In this document: positions 33,201-42,173 of the stretch, in pieces | Layout of the letters: the number at the start of each line of letters is the position of its first letter | Position numbering within the stretch: the stretch's first letter is position 1 | NCBI RefSeq assembly: GCF_018760785.1 | Contig: NZ_JAHHZO010000016.1 | Location: forward strand, 1-64,000 | Reading direction: 5' to 3' | DNA: 64,000 bases | DNA from: Rhizobium sp. CSW-27 | GTDB lineage: Bacteria > Pseudomonadota > Alphaproteobacteria > Rhizobiales > Rhizobiaceae | Notes under the pieces: generated by a model | Told to the model about the DNA's origin: nothing | Seen by the model: only the letters and a program-made list of their open reading frames with translations | Database searches by the model: none | Translations under genes and position numbers: made by a program

Positions 33201-33320
33201 ATGTATCGCGCCGTCATGCACATCGCCGATTCATTTGGTCCGGCACCTGTTGCCGGAGCGCCGCTTCTCGCATGCGCATCCTCCAAAACCAAGGCCAAAA
33301 CGACGACGAAAACCGTCTGA
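33201..33320 (+). CDS. Candidate Lys/Thr-rich leader peptide upstream of asd
   Basis: A 39-codon ORF, MYRAVMHIADSFG to TGA, with AAGGGA 7 bases before the ATG. Its last eleven residues are KTKAKTTTKTV: nine of these eleven are Lys or Thr, right before the stop. asd makes the branch-point intermediate for lysine, threonine and methionine, so a run of these two codons ahead of asd is what a translation-sensing attenuator would look like. It is followed by alternative RNA hairpins (33328-33359) and a pyrimidine tract able to pair with the asd ribosome-binding site. GC at third positions is lower than in normal genes here, so it may be a control element and not a stable protein. I do not know a homologue. 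Confidence 0.4.
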   Translation: MYRAVMHIADSFGPAPVAGAPLLACASSKTKAKTTTKTV

Positions 33321-33327
33321 CGTCTCT

Positions 33328-33416
33328 GGCCTACCGCTCTCTCCCCGGTTCGGCCGGGGACAAGGAACAGCACGCGCGCTGCGTCGTGGTTCCCCCTCCC
33401 AGACCCGAGGAGAGAA
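33328..33416 (+). promoter_or_regulatory. Alternative RNA structures between leader ORF and asd
   Basis: Three mutually exclusive pairings can be seen. (A) GGCC-T-ACCG (33328-33336) with CGGT-TC-GGCC (33346-33355), which exposes CTCTCTCCC as its loop. (B) CCCCGG-TTCGG-CCGGGG (33343-33359). (C) CTCTCTCC (33337-33344) with GGAGAGAA (33409-33416), the purine-rich ribosome-binding tract of asd. No T tract follows, so control would act on translation and not on termination. Inference from base pairing only. Confidence 0.35.
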
Positions 33417-33434
33417 GAGAAAGAGAGCAGTGAA

Positions 33435-34469
33435 ATGGGTTTCAAGATTGCAGTCGTGGGCGCGACCGGAAATGTCGGCCGGGAAATGCTGAACATCCTG
33501 GCGGAACGCGGTTTTCCGGCAGATGAAGTGGTGGCGCTGGCCTCCGCCCGCAGCCAGGGCACGGAAGTCTCCTTCGGCGATAAGACGCTGAAGGTCTCCA
33601 ATCTCGAGCATTACGATTTCTCCGATACCGATATCTGCCTGATGTCGGCCGGCGGCACCATTTCCCAGAAGTGGTCGCCCAAGATCGGTGCGCAGGGCTG
33701 CGTCGTGATCGATAACTCGTCGGCCTGGCGCTATGATCAGGACGTCCCGCTGATCGTGCCGGAAGTGAACCCGGATGCCGTCACCGGCTTTTCCAGGAAG
33801 AACATCATCGCCAACCCGAATTGCTCGACGGCCCAGCTCGTCGTGGCGCTGAAGCCGCTGCATGATTTCGCGAAGATCAAGCGCGTCGTCGTCTCCACCT
33901 ACCAGTCGGTCTCCGGCGCCGGCAAGGAAGGCATGGACGAGCTGTTCTCGCAGACGCGCGCCGTCTTCGTCGCCGATCCGGTCGAATCGAAGAAGTTCAC
34001 CAAGCGCATCGCCTTCAACGTGATTCCGCACATCGATACCTTCATGGAAGACGGCTACACGAAGGAAGAGTGGAAGGTTCTGGCCGAAACCAAGAAGATG
34101 CTCGACCCCAAGATCAAGGTCACCTGCACGGCCGTGCGCGTTCCCGTCTTCATCGGCCATTCGGAATCGGTCAACATCGAGTTCGAGAACGAGATCACCG
34201 CCGACCAGGCGCGTGACATCCTGCGCGAGGCGCCGGGTTGCCTCGTCGTCGACAAGCGCGAGAACGGCGGTTACGTCACCCCGGTCGAGTGCGCCGGCGA
34301 GGATGCCACCTATATCTCGCGCATCCGCGAGGATGCCACCGTCGAGAACGGCCTTGCGATGTGGGTCGTGTCCGACAACCTGCGCAAGGGTGCCGCTCTC
34401 AACGCCGTGCAGATCGCCGAGCTGCTCGTCAATCGCGGCCTGATCAAGCCGCGCAAGCAGGCAGCCTGA
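33435..34469 (+). CDS. asd: Aspartate-semialdehyde dehydrogenase
   Basis: 344 residues. It reduces beta-aspartyl phosphate to aspartate semialdehyde with NADPH, the branch point to lysine/diaminopimelate, threonine and methionine. MGFKIAVVGATGNVGREMLN is the NADP-binding start, NPNCSTAQLVVALKPL holds the active-site Cys, STYQSVSGAGKEGMDEL follows, and VRVPVFIGHSESVNIEFE holds substrate-binding residues. A long purine-rich tract (GAGGAGAG onwards) precedes the ATG. It is preceded by a leader ORF and RNA structures that may tune its translation. Confidence 0.97.
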   Translation: MGFKIAVVGATGNVGREMLNILAERGFPADEVVALASARSQGTEVSFGDKTLKVSNLEHYDFSDTDICLMSAGGTISQKWSPKIGAQGCVVIDNSSAWRYDQDVPLIVPEVNPDAVTGFSRKNIIANPNCSTAQLVVALKPLHDFAKIKRVVVSTYQSVSGAGKEGMDELFSQTRAVFVADPVESKKFTKRIAFNVIPHIDTFMEDGYTKEEWKVLAETKKMLDPKIKVTCTAVRVPVFIGHSESVNIEFENEITADQARDILREAPGCLVVDKRENGGYVTPVECAGEDATYISRIREDATVENGLAMWVVSDNLRKGAALNAVQIAELLVNRGLIKPRKQAA

Positions 34470-34594
34470 AAGCCCTCGCAGCCAGCATAGGGCAGGCAGG
34501 ACAGGAAGGGGCGCCCCGGATGCGCCGGCCGGACGGTCGCAATGACCCGTTTTGCGGCCGGGGCACCGGGGCGCTTCCGGTTCCACCGCTCGGC

Positions 34595-34623
34595 TTCACG
34601 ATATTTTCAGGTTTCACGATATT
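34595..34623. repeat. Direct repeat TTCACGATATT upstream of the lytic transglycosylase gene
   Basis: Two exact 11-base copies (34595-34605 and 34613-34623) lie 18 bases apart in a GC-rich region, about 90 bases before the gene start. Such AT-rich direct repeats can be response-regulator sites; no further evidence. Confidence 0.45.
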
Positions 34624-34712
34624 GTCGCAGACGGCGGCGCGACCCATAACGCCGTCACGAGATCGGGGAGCGGCGGCAGGGGCCGCCGTTCCGGCGCAAG
34701 CGAGGCAAAGGC

Positions 34713-35525
34713 ATGACGAAGACAATCCGGGCGGCAGTCCTGGTTCTGGGAATGGTAACGGGCGCGACGGCCGCCGAGGCCGCCACATGCGGCAATGACA
34801 GCACCGGCTTCGAGGCCTGGGTGCAGGCCTTCAAGGGCGAGGCGGCAGGGCAGGGCATCCCGCCCCGGGTGCTGGAAACGGCCTTCGCCAGCGTCGGCTA
34901 CAACCGCCCGACCATCCGCGCCGATCGCGGCCAGAAGAGCTTCAAGCTGTCCTTCGACGAGTTTCTCCAGAAGCGCGGCGCCACGACGATCATTGCACGC
35001 GGCAAGACGATGAAGTCGGCCAATGCCTCGCTGTTTGCCGCCATCGAGCGGCGCTATGGCGTGCCGGCCGGGCCGCTTCTGGCGATCTGGGGCATGGAAA
35101 CCGGTTTCGGCAGCTATATGGGTGACCAGCACACGCTGTCGGCCGTGGCGACGCTTGCCTATGACTGCCGCCGTTCGCAATACTTCACCGAGCAGCTCTA
35201 TGCCGCCCTGCAGTTGATGGCGCGCGGCGACCTGAGCCCGGATGCCCGCGGTGCCGCGCATGGCGAGATCGGCCAGACGCAGTTCCTGCCGCTCAACGTG
35301 ATCCGCTACGGTGCGGATGGCGATGGCGACGGTCATATCGACATGGTGCGCTCGCGCGCCGATGCGCTGGCCTCCACGGCGAATTTCCTCGTTGGCCATG
35401 GCTGGCAGCCGGGCCTCGGCTATCAGGAGGGCGAGCCGAATTTCGTCGCAATCCAGGGCTGGAATGCCGCAACCGTCTACCAGCAGGCGATCGCCTATAT
35501 GGGCGCCGAGATCGACCGCCGCTGA
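34713..35525 (+). CDS. Lytic murein transglycosylase (MltB family)
   Basis: 270 residues. A signal peptide covers about 1-24 (TIRAAVLVLGMVTGATAAEA). The catalytic domain has FEAWVQAFKGEAAGQGIPP, the catalytic glutamate in LLAIWGMETGFGSYMG, and GEIGQTQFLPLNVIRYGADG, the MltB-type substrate groove. The protein ends after the catalytic domain and has no C-terminal peptidoglycan-binding repeat. It cleaves the MurNAc-GlcNAc bond to 1,6-anhydro products in the periplasm. It is convergent with carbonic anhydrase. Confidence 0.92.
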   Translation: MTKTIRAAVLVLGMVTGATAAEAATCGNDSTGFEAWVQAFKGEAAGQGIPPRVLETAFASVGYNRPTIRADRGQKSFKLSFDEFLQKRGATTIIARGKTMKSANASLFAAIERRYGVPAGPLLAIWGMETGFGSYMGDQHTLSAVATLAYDCRRSQYFTEQLYAALQLMARGDLSPDARGAAHGEIGQTQFLPLNVIRYGADGDGDGHIDMVRSRADALASTANFLVGHGWQPGLGYQEGEPNFVAIQGWNAATVYQQAIAYMGAEIDRR

Positions 35526-35536
35526 GGCATGGAGCC

Positions 35537-35561
35537 GGCAGGCCCTCCCGGAGGGCTTGCC
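35537..35561. terminator. Hairpin between convergent lytic transglycosylase and carbonic anhydrase genes
   Basis: GGCAGGCCCTC / GAGGGCTTGCC form an 11-base-pair stem (one G-T pair) with a 3-base loop. It has no T tract on either side, so it is probably a weak bidirectional terminator. Confidence 0.45.
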
Positions 35562-35580
35562 GCGACCGGCCTGATCGCCG

Positions 35581-36249
35581 TCAGGCGGACAGCGCCGGCT
35601 CGGCAATCTCGGGGCGAATGAAATCGCCGGTCTTGGCATCCATCACCCAGAGCTCGCCGGTCGAGATGTCGAACCAGGCGCCGTGCAGGCGCATGCTGCC
35701 GCGCTCTTCCAGAATGCGCACGCAGGGGAAGGTGCGCAGATTGGCGATGGAATTGCGGATCGACACCCGCTCCAGCGCCGTCTGGCGCTCGGCCTGGGTC
35801 AGGATTTCGGTGCTCGGGATCTGGTCGGCCGTGGAGCGCAGCATGCCCATCCACTTGCCGATGAAATCGCCGGGCGACAGCGGCTCGTCCAGCGGATCGA
35901 GCGCCGCCTGGATGCCGCCGCAGCGGCCATGCCCCATCACCACGATATCGCGGATCTTCAGGGCCTGTACCGCATATTCCAGCGCCGCCGAGGTGGCGTG
36001 GAACTGCCCGTCCGGCTCGTAGGGCGGGACGAGGTTCGCCACGTTGCGCACCACGAAGAGTTCGCCCGGCCCGCAGTTGAAGATGGTTTCCGGCGCCGCG
36101 CGGGAATCGCAACAGGCAATCATCATCGTGTGCGGCTTCTGTCCGGTCTCGGCAAGCGTCCGGTAGCGCTCGCGTTCCTCCAGATAGCGGCCGCTCATGA
36201 AGTCGCGGTAGCCGCTGAGGAGGGAAGCTGGAAAGTCCGTCATGCGCAT
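35581..36249 (-). CDS. Beta-class carbonic anhydrase
   Basis: 222 residues. It interconverts CO2 and bicarbonate in the cytoplasm. The zinc ligands are in IACCDSRAAPE (Cys with the Asp-Arg dyad) and VMGHGRCGGIQA (His and Cys). RNVANLVPPYEPDGQFHATS and SPGDFIGKWMGML are typical of proteobacterial beta enzymes. Two starts six bases apart are possible (36249 MRMTDF, 36243 MTDF); the family consensus fits the shorter one, while AAGGA sits near the longer one. Length is normal. Confidence 0.94.
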   Translation of the reverse strand: MRMTDFPASLLSGYRDFMSGRYLEERERYRTLAETGQKPHTMMIACCDSRAAPETIFNCGPGELFVVRNVANLVPPYEPDGQFHATSAALEYAVQALKIRDIVVMGHGRCGGIQAALDPLDEPLSPGDFIGKWMGMLRSTADQIPSTEILTQAERQTALERVSIRNSIANLRTFPCVRILEERGSMRLHGAWFDISTGELWVMDAKTGDFIRPEIAEPALSA

Positions 36250-36359
36250 TGGGTCCTTCGGCCTGAATTCTGAGAGAACCGCTTAAACCGGTGAAGGCAG
36301 CGGCTCAACAAGTTTCGCGTCCGCATCCGCCGGGGCAGTCGGTGCCCGGCCGTCCGTCA

Positions 36360-37229
36360 TCACCGCTTGCGCCCGCGCGAGGGATGCATCAGGTGGCGCA
36401 TCTGCACCATGGCCATCGGTGTCGAGAGGCTGGACGCGTCCGTTTCCAGCGTCAACTCGTCGCCGCCGCGCTTGGCGGTGCGCGCCAGCACTTCGTAGAC
36501 GCTGGCGGTGGCAAGCTGCAGCGCCTTCTCCTCCTCCATGCCGGAGAGAAGCCGCGCCAGGAAGACGGCCGAGAGCAGGTCGCCGAGCCCGTTCGGCGGA
36601 TTGTCGATCAGCCGGTGTTCGGCCAGCAGCGCATGGCTGCCGGTAAGGTAGAGATTGCCGGTGCCGCCCGCCATCATCGGCACGGCGGAGGTGACGAGCA
36701 TGCGCGGTGGTCCGAGTGCCAGCGCCGCATCCATCACCGCCTGATTGCTGTCCAGGCTTGCCCCCGAAAGCCAGGCCAGTTCGTAGCGATTAGGTGTCGC
36801 GAGCGAGGCGAGCGGGATCAGGTGGTCGCGGATCGCCTCGGCGGTCGCCTCCGGCACGTAGAGGCCGCCCTTGTCGCCCATCACGGGGTCGCAGACATAG
36901 AGCAGATCGGGGGTCTTCGCCTTCAGCGCCTCGACCAGCCGCGCGACGTGGCGCGGCTGCGAGACATGGCCGAAATAGCCGCTCAGCACCGCCTTCACCT
37001 CGCCGATCCACGGCGCGCGGATGAGATCGTCGATAACCGCCTCGAATTCGGCCTCGGGAATGACGACGCGAGTCGAGCGGCCGTGGCCCGGATGCCAGGG
37101 CAGGATCACGGTCGGCAGCGCCCAGACGGGCAGGCCGAGCGTCTCCAGCGCAAAGACCGCGGCACGATTGCCCACGGAGCCACGCACCACATGGCTCGAA
37201 ATCACGATGACGGCACTGCCTTCGGACAT
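36360..37229 (-). CDS. pdxY: Pyridoxal kinase
   Basis: 289 residues from ATG 37229 (MSEGSAVIVISSHVVRGSVG), with GGGGTG upstream. It is a ribokinase-fold enzyme that phosphorylates pyridoxal in the B6 salvage pathway. SSHVVRGSVGNRAA at the start, LLYVCDPVMGDKGGLYVPE in the middle and NPPNGLGDLLSAVFLARLL with the GxGD catalytic Asp are all present. An in-frame extension to 37268 runs into the divergent gdh promoter region and was rejected. It is divergent from the NAD-GDH gene. Confidence 0.93.
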   Translation of the reverse strand: MSEGSAVIVISSHVVRGSVGNRAAVFALETLGLPVWALPTVILPWHPGHGRSTRVVIPEAEFEAVIDDLIRAPWIGEVKAVLSGYFGHVSQPRHVARLVEALKAKTPDLLYVCDPVMGDKGGLYVPEATAEAIRDHLIPLASLATPNRYELAWLSGASLDSNQAVMDAALALGPPRMLVTSAVPMMAGGTGNLYLTGSHALLAEHRLIDNPPNGLGDLLSAVFLARLLSGMEEEKALQLATASVYEVLARTAKRGGDELTLETDASSLSTPMAMVQMRHLMHPSRGRKR

Positions 37230-37378
37230 GAAACACCCCTGTTTTGCCGCTGTTGATCGATTTTTCATGGCTTCATGTCAATAAATCTCATGAAAATGCG
37301 CCAAACTGTGTCCGAGAACTGCCATAAAGCAGGTCGAGATGGTTGTTCGGGTCCGAAGCAACACAACGGGAGGAAAGC

Positions 37379-40300
37379 ATGCCGGCCAGAAAGAATCCAA
37401 AACGGGAAAAGCAGATCGAGCTGGCCAGGGCGGCCCTGCCCGAGGGGGGCGGAGCGGCGCTCGATCCGGAAATCCTGTTCGGACGTGCCAGCGCCGATGA
37501 CATCATCGCCTACACACCGGAGATGCTGGCCGCCTCTGCCCTGCATGCGGGAACGGAACTGGAGGCATGGACCGGCGATACCGCACGCATCACCATCACG
37601 CCGGTCGAGGGCGTGGCGCCGAACGGCGTGCCGGTCTCGGTCCTGACCGTCATCGATCGCGACATGCCCTTCCTGTTCGATTCCGTCATGGGCGAGGTGA
37701 CCGCCTCCTATCGCGACATCAGTCTGGCCGTCCATCCCATTCTCGACGTGCAGGCCGGCCGGCGGCCCAGCCTCTACGCGCATGAGCGCAGCGAGGCCGG
37801 CAGCCGCCATGTCAGCTTCATCCAGGTGCATCTGTGCCCGCTGACGGAGGAACAGGCCGCGGCGCTCATCGAGCGGCTGCGTCAGGTGCTCGACCGGGTG
37901 CATTCCGCTATCAGCGACTGGCGCCCGATGCTCGACCTGCTCGATGCCGCCGTCTCCGAACTTCCCGCCAATGGTGGCGGTCGCCGCAAGGGCGACCGCG
38001 AGGAAGCCGTTTCCTTCCTCACCTGGCTGCGCAACGGCAACTTCATCTTTCTCGGCATGCGCGAATATGTCTATTCGGGCGAGGGGGCGGCGGCCACCGT
38101 GGAGCGCGGCAAGGGCCGCGGCCTCGGCCTTCTTTCCGATCCGGACGTGCTGGTGCTGCGCCAGGGCAAGGATCAGGTGACGACGACGCCGGAAATCCTG
38201 CAGTTCCTGCAGGGGCCGGATCTTCTGATCGTCACCAAGGCCAATGTGAAATCCGTCGTCCACCGCCGCGCCTATATGGATTATGTCGGCGTCAAGCGTT
38301 TCGATGCCGACGGCCGGGTCACCGGCGAGCTGCGCATCGTCGGCCTGTTCACGGCCACCGCCTACACCCATTCCGTGACGGAAATTCCGCTGCTGCGGGC
38401 AAAGGTGGAGCGCGTCGAGGATCATTTCGGCTTCGACCCGGTCAGCCATTCCGGCCGCATGCTGCGCAACACGCTGGAATCCTATCCGCGTGACGATCTG
38501 TTCCAGATCGATGCGGAGCTTCTGGCGCGTTATTGCGAGCAGATCATGGAGCTTGCCGAGCGGCCGCGCGTGCGGGCGCTGGCCCGCATCGACCACTTCG
38601 ACCGCTTCGTCTCGATCCTCGTCTACGTGCCGCGCGAAAACTACAATTCCGCCGTGCGCGAAAAGATCGGCGCCTATCTCGCCGCCACGTTCCAGGGCCA
38701 TGTCTCCGCCTATTACCCGGCCTTCCCCGAGGGCGGTACGGCGCGGGTGCATTTCATCATCGGCCGGCGCGACGGCAAGACGCCGCGCATCGCCCAGCCG
38801 AAGCTCGAAGAGGCGATCCGCGAGATCGCAACCCCCTGGGAGGATCGCTTCGCCGGCCTTGCCGGCCCGGAAAGCCCGGCCATCGAAACCAGCTTCGCCT
38901 TCCAGGAGGCGTTTTCGCCGGAAGAGACGCTGGAGGATCTTCAGGACATTCTCGCCTGCGCCAGGGGCGAACCGATCCGCATCTCGCTCTACGAACGCCA
39001 GGACGAGGGGCGCCGCATCCTTGCGCTCAAGATCTTCCATGCCGGCGAGCATCTGGCCCTGTCGCGCCGCGTGCCGCTTCTCGAAAATCTCGGCTTCCAG
39101 GTGGTGAGCGAGCGCACCTTCGATCTGGTGCTGACGGGCAGCGATGCGCGCGTCGTGCTGCACGACATGGAACTGGAACTTCCGGAGGGCCGGGCGATCG
39201 ATCTGGAGCGCGAGGCGCCGCTGGTGGAAGAGGCCTTCCTCGCCGCCTTTGCCGGGGCCGTCGACAATGACAGCTTCAACCGGCTGGTGCTCCTGACCGG
39301 GCTTTCCGTCCGCGAGGTCACGGTGCTGCGCGCCTATGCCCGCTATCTGCGCCAGACGGGCATCGTTTATTCGCAGGCCCATATCGCCGACACGCTCGCC
39401 CGCTACCCGGAGATCAGCCGCCGCCTATTCGCCCTGTTCCGCGACGGCTTCGATCCGGCGCTCGGCGAACGCCAGCGCGAGCGCAAGCTGTCTGACCATC
39501 ACGAGGCGATCGAGGCGGCGCTGACGGCCGTTCCGAATCTCGATGACGACCGGACGCTGCGCCGTTTCGTCAATGCCATCGATTCCACGCTGCGCACCAA
39601 CTATTTCCAGACCGGTGCCGATGGAAAACCGAAGCCGGTTCTGGCCTTCAAGCTCGATCCCAAGCTGCTCGACGGCCTGCCGCAGCCGCGCCCCTTCCGC
39701 GAGATCTTCGTCTACGGCACGGAAGTGGAAGGCGTGCACCTGCGCTTCGGCAAGGTGGCGCGCGGCGGCCTGCGCTGGTCGGATCGCGGCGAGGATTACC
39801 GCACCGAGGTGCTTGGCCTCGTCAAGGCGCAGCAGGTCAAGAACGCCGTCATCGTGCCGGTCGGCGCCAAGGGCGGCTTCTTCCCAAAGCGCCTGCCGTC
39901 GCCTGCCCAGCGTGACGCTTTCTTCAACGCCGGCAAGGACGCCTACAAGACCTTCATCCGCACGCTTCTGTCGATCACCGACAACATCGTTGGCGGCGAG
40001 GTCGTCGGCCCGGCCGACACGCTGCGGCTGGATGGCGACGATCCCTATTTCGTCGTGGCGGCCGACAAGGGCACCGCGACCTTCTCCGACACCGCCAACG
40101 GGCTGGCGCAGGAGGCCGGCTTCTGGCTGGATGATGCATTCGCCTCGGGCGGCTCGGCCGGCTATGACCACAAGAAGATGGGCATCACCGCCCGCGGTGC
40201 CTGGGAAGCGGTCAAGCGCCATTTCCGCGAAATGAACGTCGATATCCAGGCAACGCCGTTCAGCGTGGCGGGTGTCGGCGACATGTCCGGCGACGTGTTC

Positions 40301-42136
40301 GGCAACGGCATGCTGTTGTCGCGCCACATCCGCCTGATTGCCGCCTTCGACCATCGCGACATCTTCATCGACCCGAACCCGGACGTGAAGAAGAGCTTTG
40401 CCGAGCGCAACCGCATGTTCAAGCTGCCGCGCTCCAGCTGGCAGGATTATGACCGCTCGGTGATGTCGGAGGGGGGCATGATCATCGCCCGCTCGGAGAA
40501 ATCCGTGAAGCTGACGCCGCAGGCGAAGGCCGCGATCGGCCTCGACAAGGACGTCGCCACCCCCTTCGAGATCATGACGGCGATCCTGAAGAGCCCGGTC
40601 GACCTCCTGTGGTTCGGCGGCATCGGCACCTATATCAAGGCCCAGTCGGAGACCGATGCGGAGGTGGGTGACCGCGCCAATGACCCGATCCGCGTCACCG
40701 CCTCCGAGGTGCAGGCGAAGGTGATCGGCGAGGGCGCCAATCTCGGCGTCACGCAGAAGGGCCGCATCGCCTATGCGCTGGGTGGCGGCCGCATCAATTC
40801 CGATGCGATCGACAATTCGGCGGGCGTCAACTCCTCCGACGTCGAGGTCAACATCAAGATTGCGCTGAGCCCCGCCATGCAGGATGGTCGCCTGCCGCGC
40901 GACAAGCGCGACAAGCGCGACAAGTTGCTGGCTTCCATGACCGACGAGGTGGCGGGCCTCGTGCTGCGCAACAACTACCTGCAGACCCTGGCGATTTCGC
41001 TGACGACACGGCGGGGAAGCCGCAACCGCGAGGAACTGGCCCGGCTGATGTCGGCGCTGGAGGCGCGCGGCGAGCTGAACCGCAAGGTGGAAACCCTGCC
41101 GGACGATGCGGAACTGGCCGAGCGCTATGCGGCCGGCAAGCCGCTGACACGGCCTGAGGTCGGCGTGCTGCTCTCCTATGCCAAGATCGTGCTCTTCGAT
41201 GCGCTGGCGGCAAGCGACCTGCCGGACGATCCCTATTTCGGCGCGGTGCTGAGCGGCTATTTCCCTCGCCAGATGCAGAAGCCCTATGCGGCAGACATCG
41301 CCCACCACCGCCTGCACCGGGAAATCATCGCCACGGTACTGGCCAATGAGGTGATCAACCGCGGCGGCCCGGGCTTTACCCAGATGCTGAGCGATATCAG
41401 CGGCCGGGGCCAGGTGGATGTGGTCAAGGCTGCCTTCATCGCCCGCGATGCCTATGACTTGCCGAAACTCTGGGCCGCCGTCGATGCGCTCGACGGCCAG
41501 CTGGACGGCGAGACGCAGAACGATCTCTACGAGCAGATCGGCGAGATCTTCGTCGGCGCCACCATCTTCATCCTGCAGACCGGCATGACCGCCGGCCCGG
41601 TGGAGGCGGCGGTGGCGCGCATACGCTCCGGCATTCGCAGCCTGCGCGGTGCGATCTCGAAAACCTCGCCGCGGGCGGAAAACCTCTCGGACGAGCTGCC
41701 GGAGGAACTGACGGAAGAGCTGAACATCCTGCCCAATCTGGTGCTGGTGCCGGAGATCATGCTGATCTCGGAGCGCAGCGGCGCGCCGCTGTCGCGGGCA
41801 ACGGAGGTTTACTTCCACGCCACCGAGACCTTCCGCGTCAACCGCTTCCTGGAGGCGGGAGAACGCTTCAGCACGGCGGATCACTACGAGAACCTCGCCA
41901 TCATCCGCAGCCTGCAGCAGATCGCCGCGGCGCGCCGCGATATCGTCACGGTCGCGCTTTCCAGCCATGGCAAGGAGCGTAGGCCGCTGGAAGCCTGGCT
42001 TGCCAGCGACCGGCTGCGGCTGAACCGCATCAGCAGCGAACTGCTGGCGCTCAGCGAAGGCGGCGATACCTCGCTGGCGCGCATGATGGTGGCGGCGAGC
42101 CTGTTCAACGACCTTGCCCAGAGCAGCCATCGGTGA
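37379..42136 (+). CDS. NAD-specific glutamate dehydrogenase, large (~180 kDa) class
   Basis: 1585 residues from ATG 37379, with GGGAGGA upstream. It is the large NAD-dependent GDH class of proteobacteria and actinobacteria, which deaminates glutamate to 2-oxoglutarate for catabolism. The N-terminal ~700 residues are ACT-like regulatory modules (VLTVIDRDMPFLFDSVMGEV). The catalytic domain begins near 790 with LRFGKVARGGLRWSDRGEDY and KNAVIVPVGAKGGFFPKRLP, followed by the NAD-binding part (AKVIGEGANLGVTQKGRIAY). A helical C-terminal region completes it. An RDKRDKRDK insert comes from a 9-base triplet repeat (40898-40924). Confidence 0.95.
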   Translation: MPARKNPKREKQIELARAALPEGGGAALDPEILFGRASADDIIAYTPEMLAASALHAGTELEAWTGDTARITITPVEGVAPNGVPVSVLTVIDRDMPFLFDSVMGEVTASYRDISLAVHPILDVQAGRRPSLYAHERSEAGSRHVSFIQVHLCPLTEEQAAALIERLRQVLDRVHSAISDWRPMLDLLDAAVSELPANGGGRRKGDREEAVSFLTWLRNGNFIFLGMREYVYSGEGAAATVERGKGRGLGLLSDPDVLVLRQGKDQVTTTPEILQFLQGPDLLIVTKANVKSVVHRRAYMDYVGVKRFDADGRVTGELRIVGLFTATAYTHSVTEIPLLRAKVERVEDHFGFDPVSHSGRMLRNTLESYPRDDLFQIDAELLARYCEQIMELAERPRVRALARIDHFDRFVSILVYVPRENYNSAVREKIGAYLAATFQGHVSAYYPAFPEGGTARVHFIIGRRDGKTPRIAQPKLEEAIREIATPWEDRFAGLAGPESPAIETSFAFQEAFSPEETLEDLQDILACARGEPIRISLYERQDEGRRILALKIFHAGEHLALSRRVPLLENLGFQVVSERTFDLVLTGSDARVVLHDMELELPEGRAIDLEREAPLVEEAFLAAFAGAVDNDSFNRLVLLTGLSVREVTVLRAYARYLRQTGIVYSQAHIADTLARYPEISRRLFALFRDGFDPALGERQRERKLSDHHEAIEAALTAVPNLDDDRTLRRFVNAIDSTLRTNYFQTGADGKPKPVLAFKLDPKLLDGLPQPRPFREIFVYGTEVEGVHLRFGKVARGGLRWSDRGEDYRTEVLGLVKAQQVKNAVIVPVGAKGGFFPKRLPSPAQRDAFFNAGKDAYKTFIRTLLSITDNIVGGEVVGPADTLRLDGDDPYFVVAADKGTATFSDTANGLAQEAGFWLDDAFASGGSAGYDHKKMGITARGAWEAVKRHFREMNVDIQATPFSVAGVGDMSGDVFGNGMLLSRHIRLIAAFDHRDIFIDPNPDVKKSFAERNRMFKLPRSSWQDYDRSVMSEGGMIIARSEKSVKLTPQAKAAIGLDKDVATPFEIMTAILKSPVDLLWFGGIGTYIKAQSETDAEVGDRANDPIRVTASEVQAKVIGEGANLGVTQKGRIAYALGGGRINSDAIDNSAGVNSSDVEVNIKIALSPAMQDGRLPRDKRDKRDKLLASMTDEVAGLVLRNNYLQTLAISLTTRRGSRNREELARLMSALEARGELNRKVETLPDDAELAERYAAGKPLTRPEVGVLLSYAKIVLFDALAASDLPDDPYFGAVLSGYFPRQMQKPYAADIAHHRLHREIIATVLANEVINRGGPGFTQMLSDISGRGQVDVVKAAFIARDAYDLPKLWAAVDALDGQLDGETQNDLYEQIGEIFVGATIFILQTGMTAGPVEAAVARIRSGIRSLRGAISKTSPRAENLSDELPEELTEELNILPNLVLVPEIMLISERSGAPLSRATEVYFHATETFRVNRFLEAGERFSTADHYENLAIIRSLQQIAAARRDIVTVALSSHGKERRPLEAWLASDRLRLNRISSELLALSEGGDTSLARMMVAASLFNDLAQSSHR
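40898..40924. repeat. 9-base tandem repeat inside the NAD-GDH gene
   Basis: Three perfect copies of CGCGACAAG encode RDKRDKRDK within the C-terminal third. The frame is kept and the segment is probably a surface loop. Confidence 0.85.
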
Positions 42137-42173
42137 TCCAATGGCTCCCCTGAGGTTCAAGGGGAGGCGCGCC

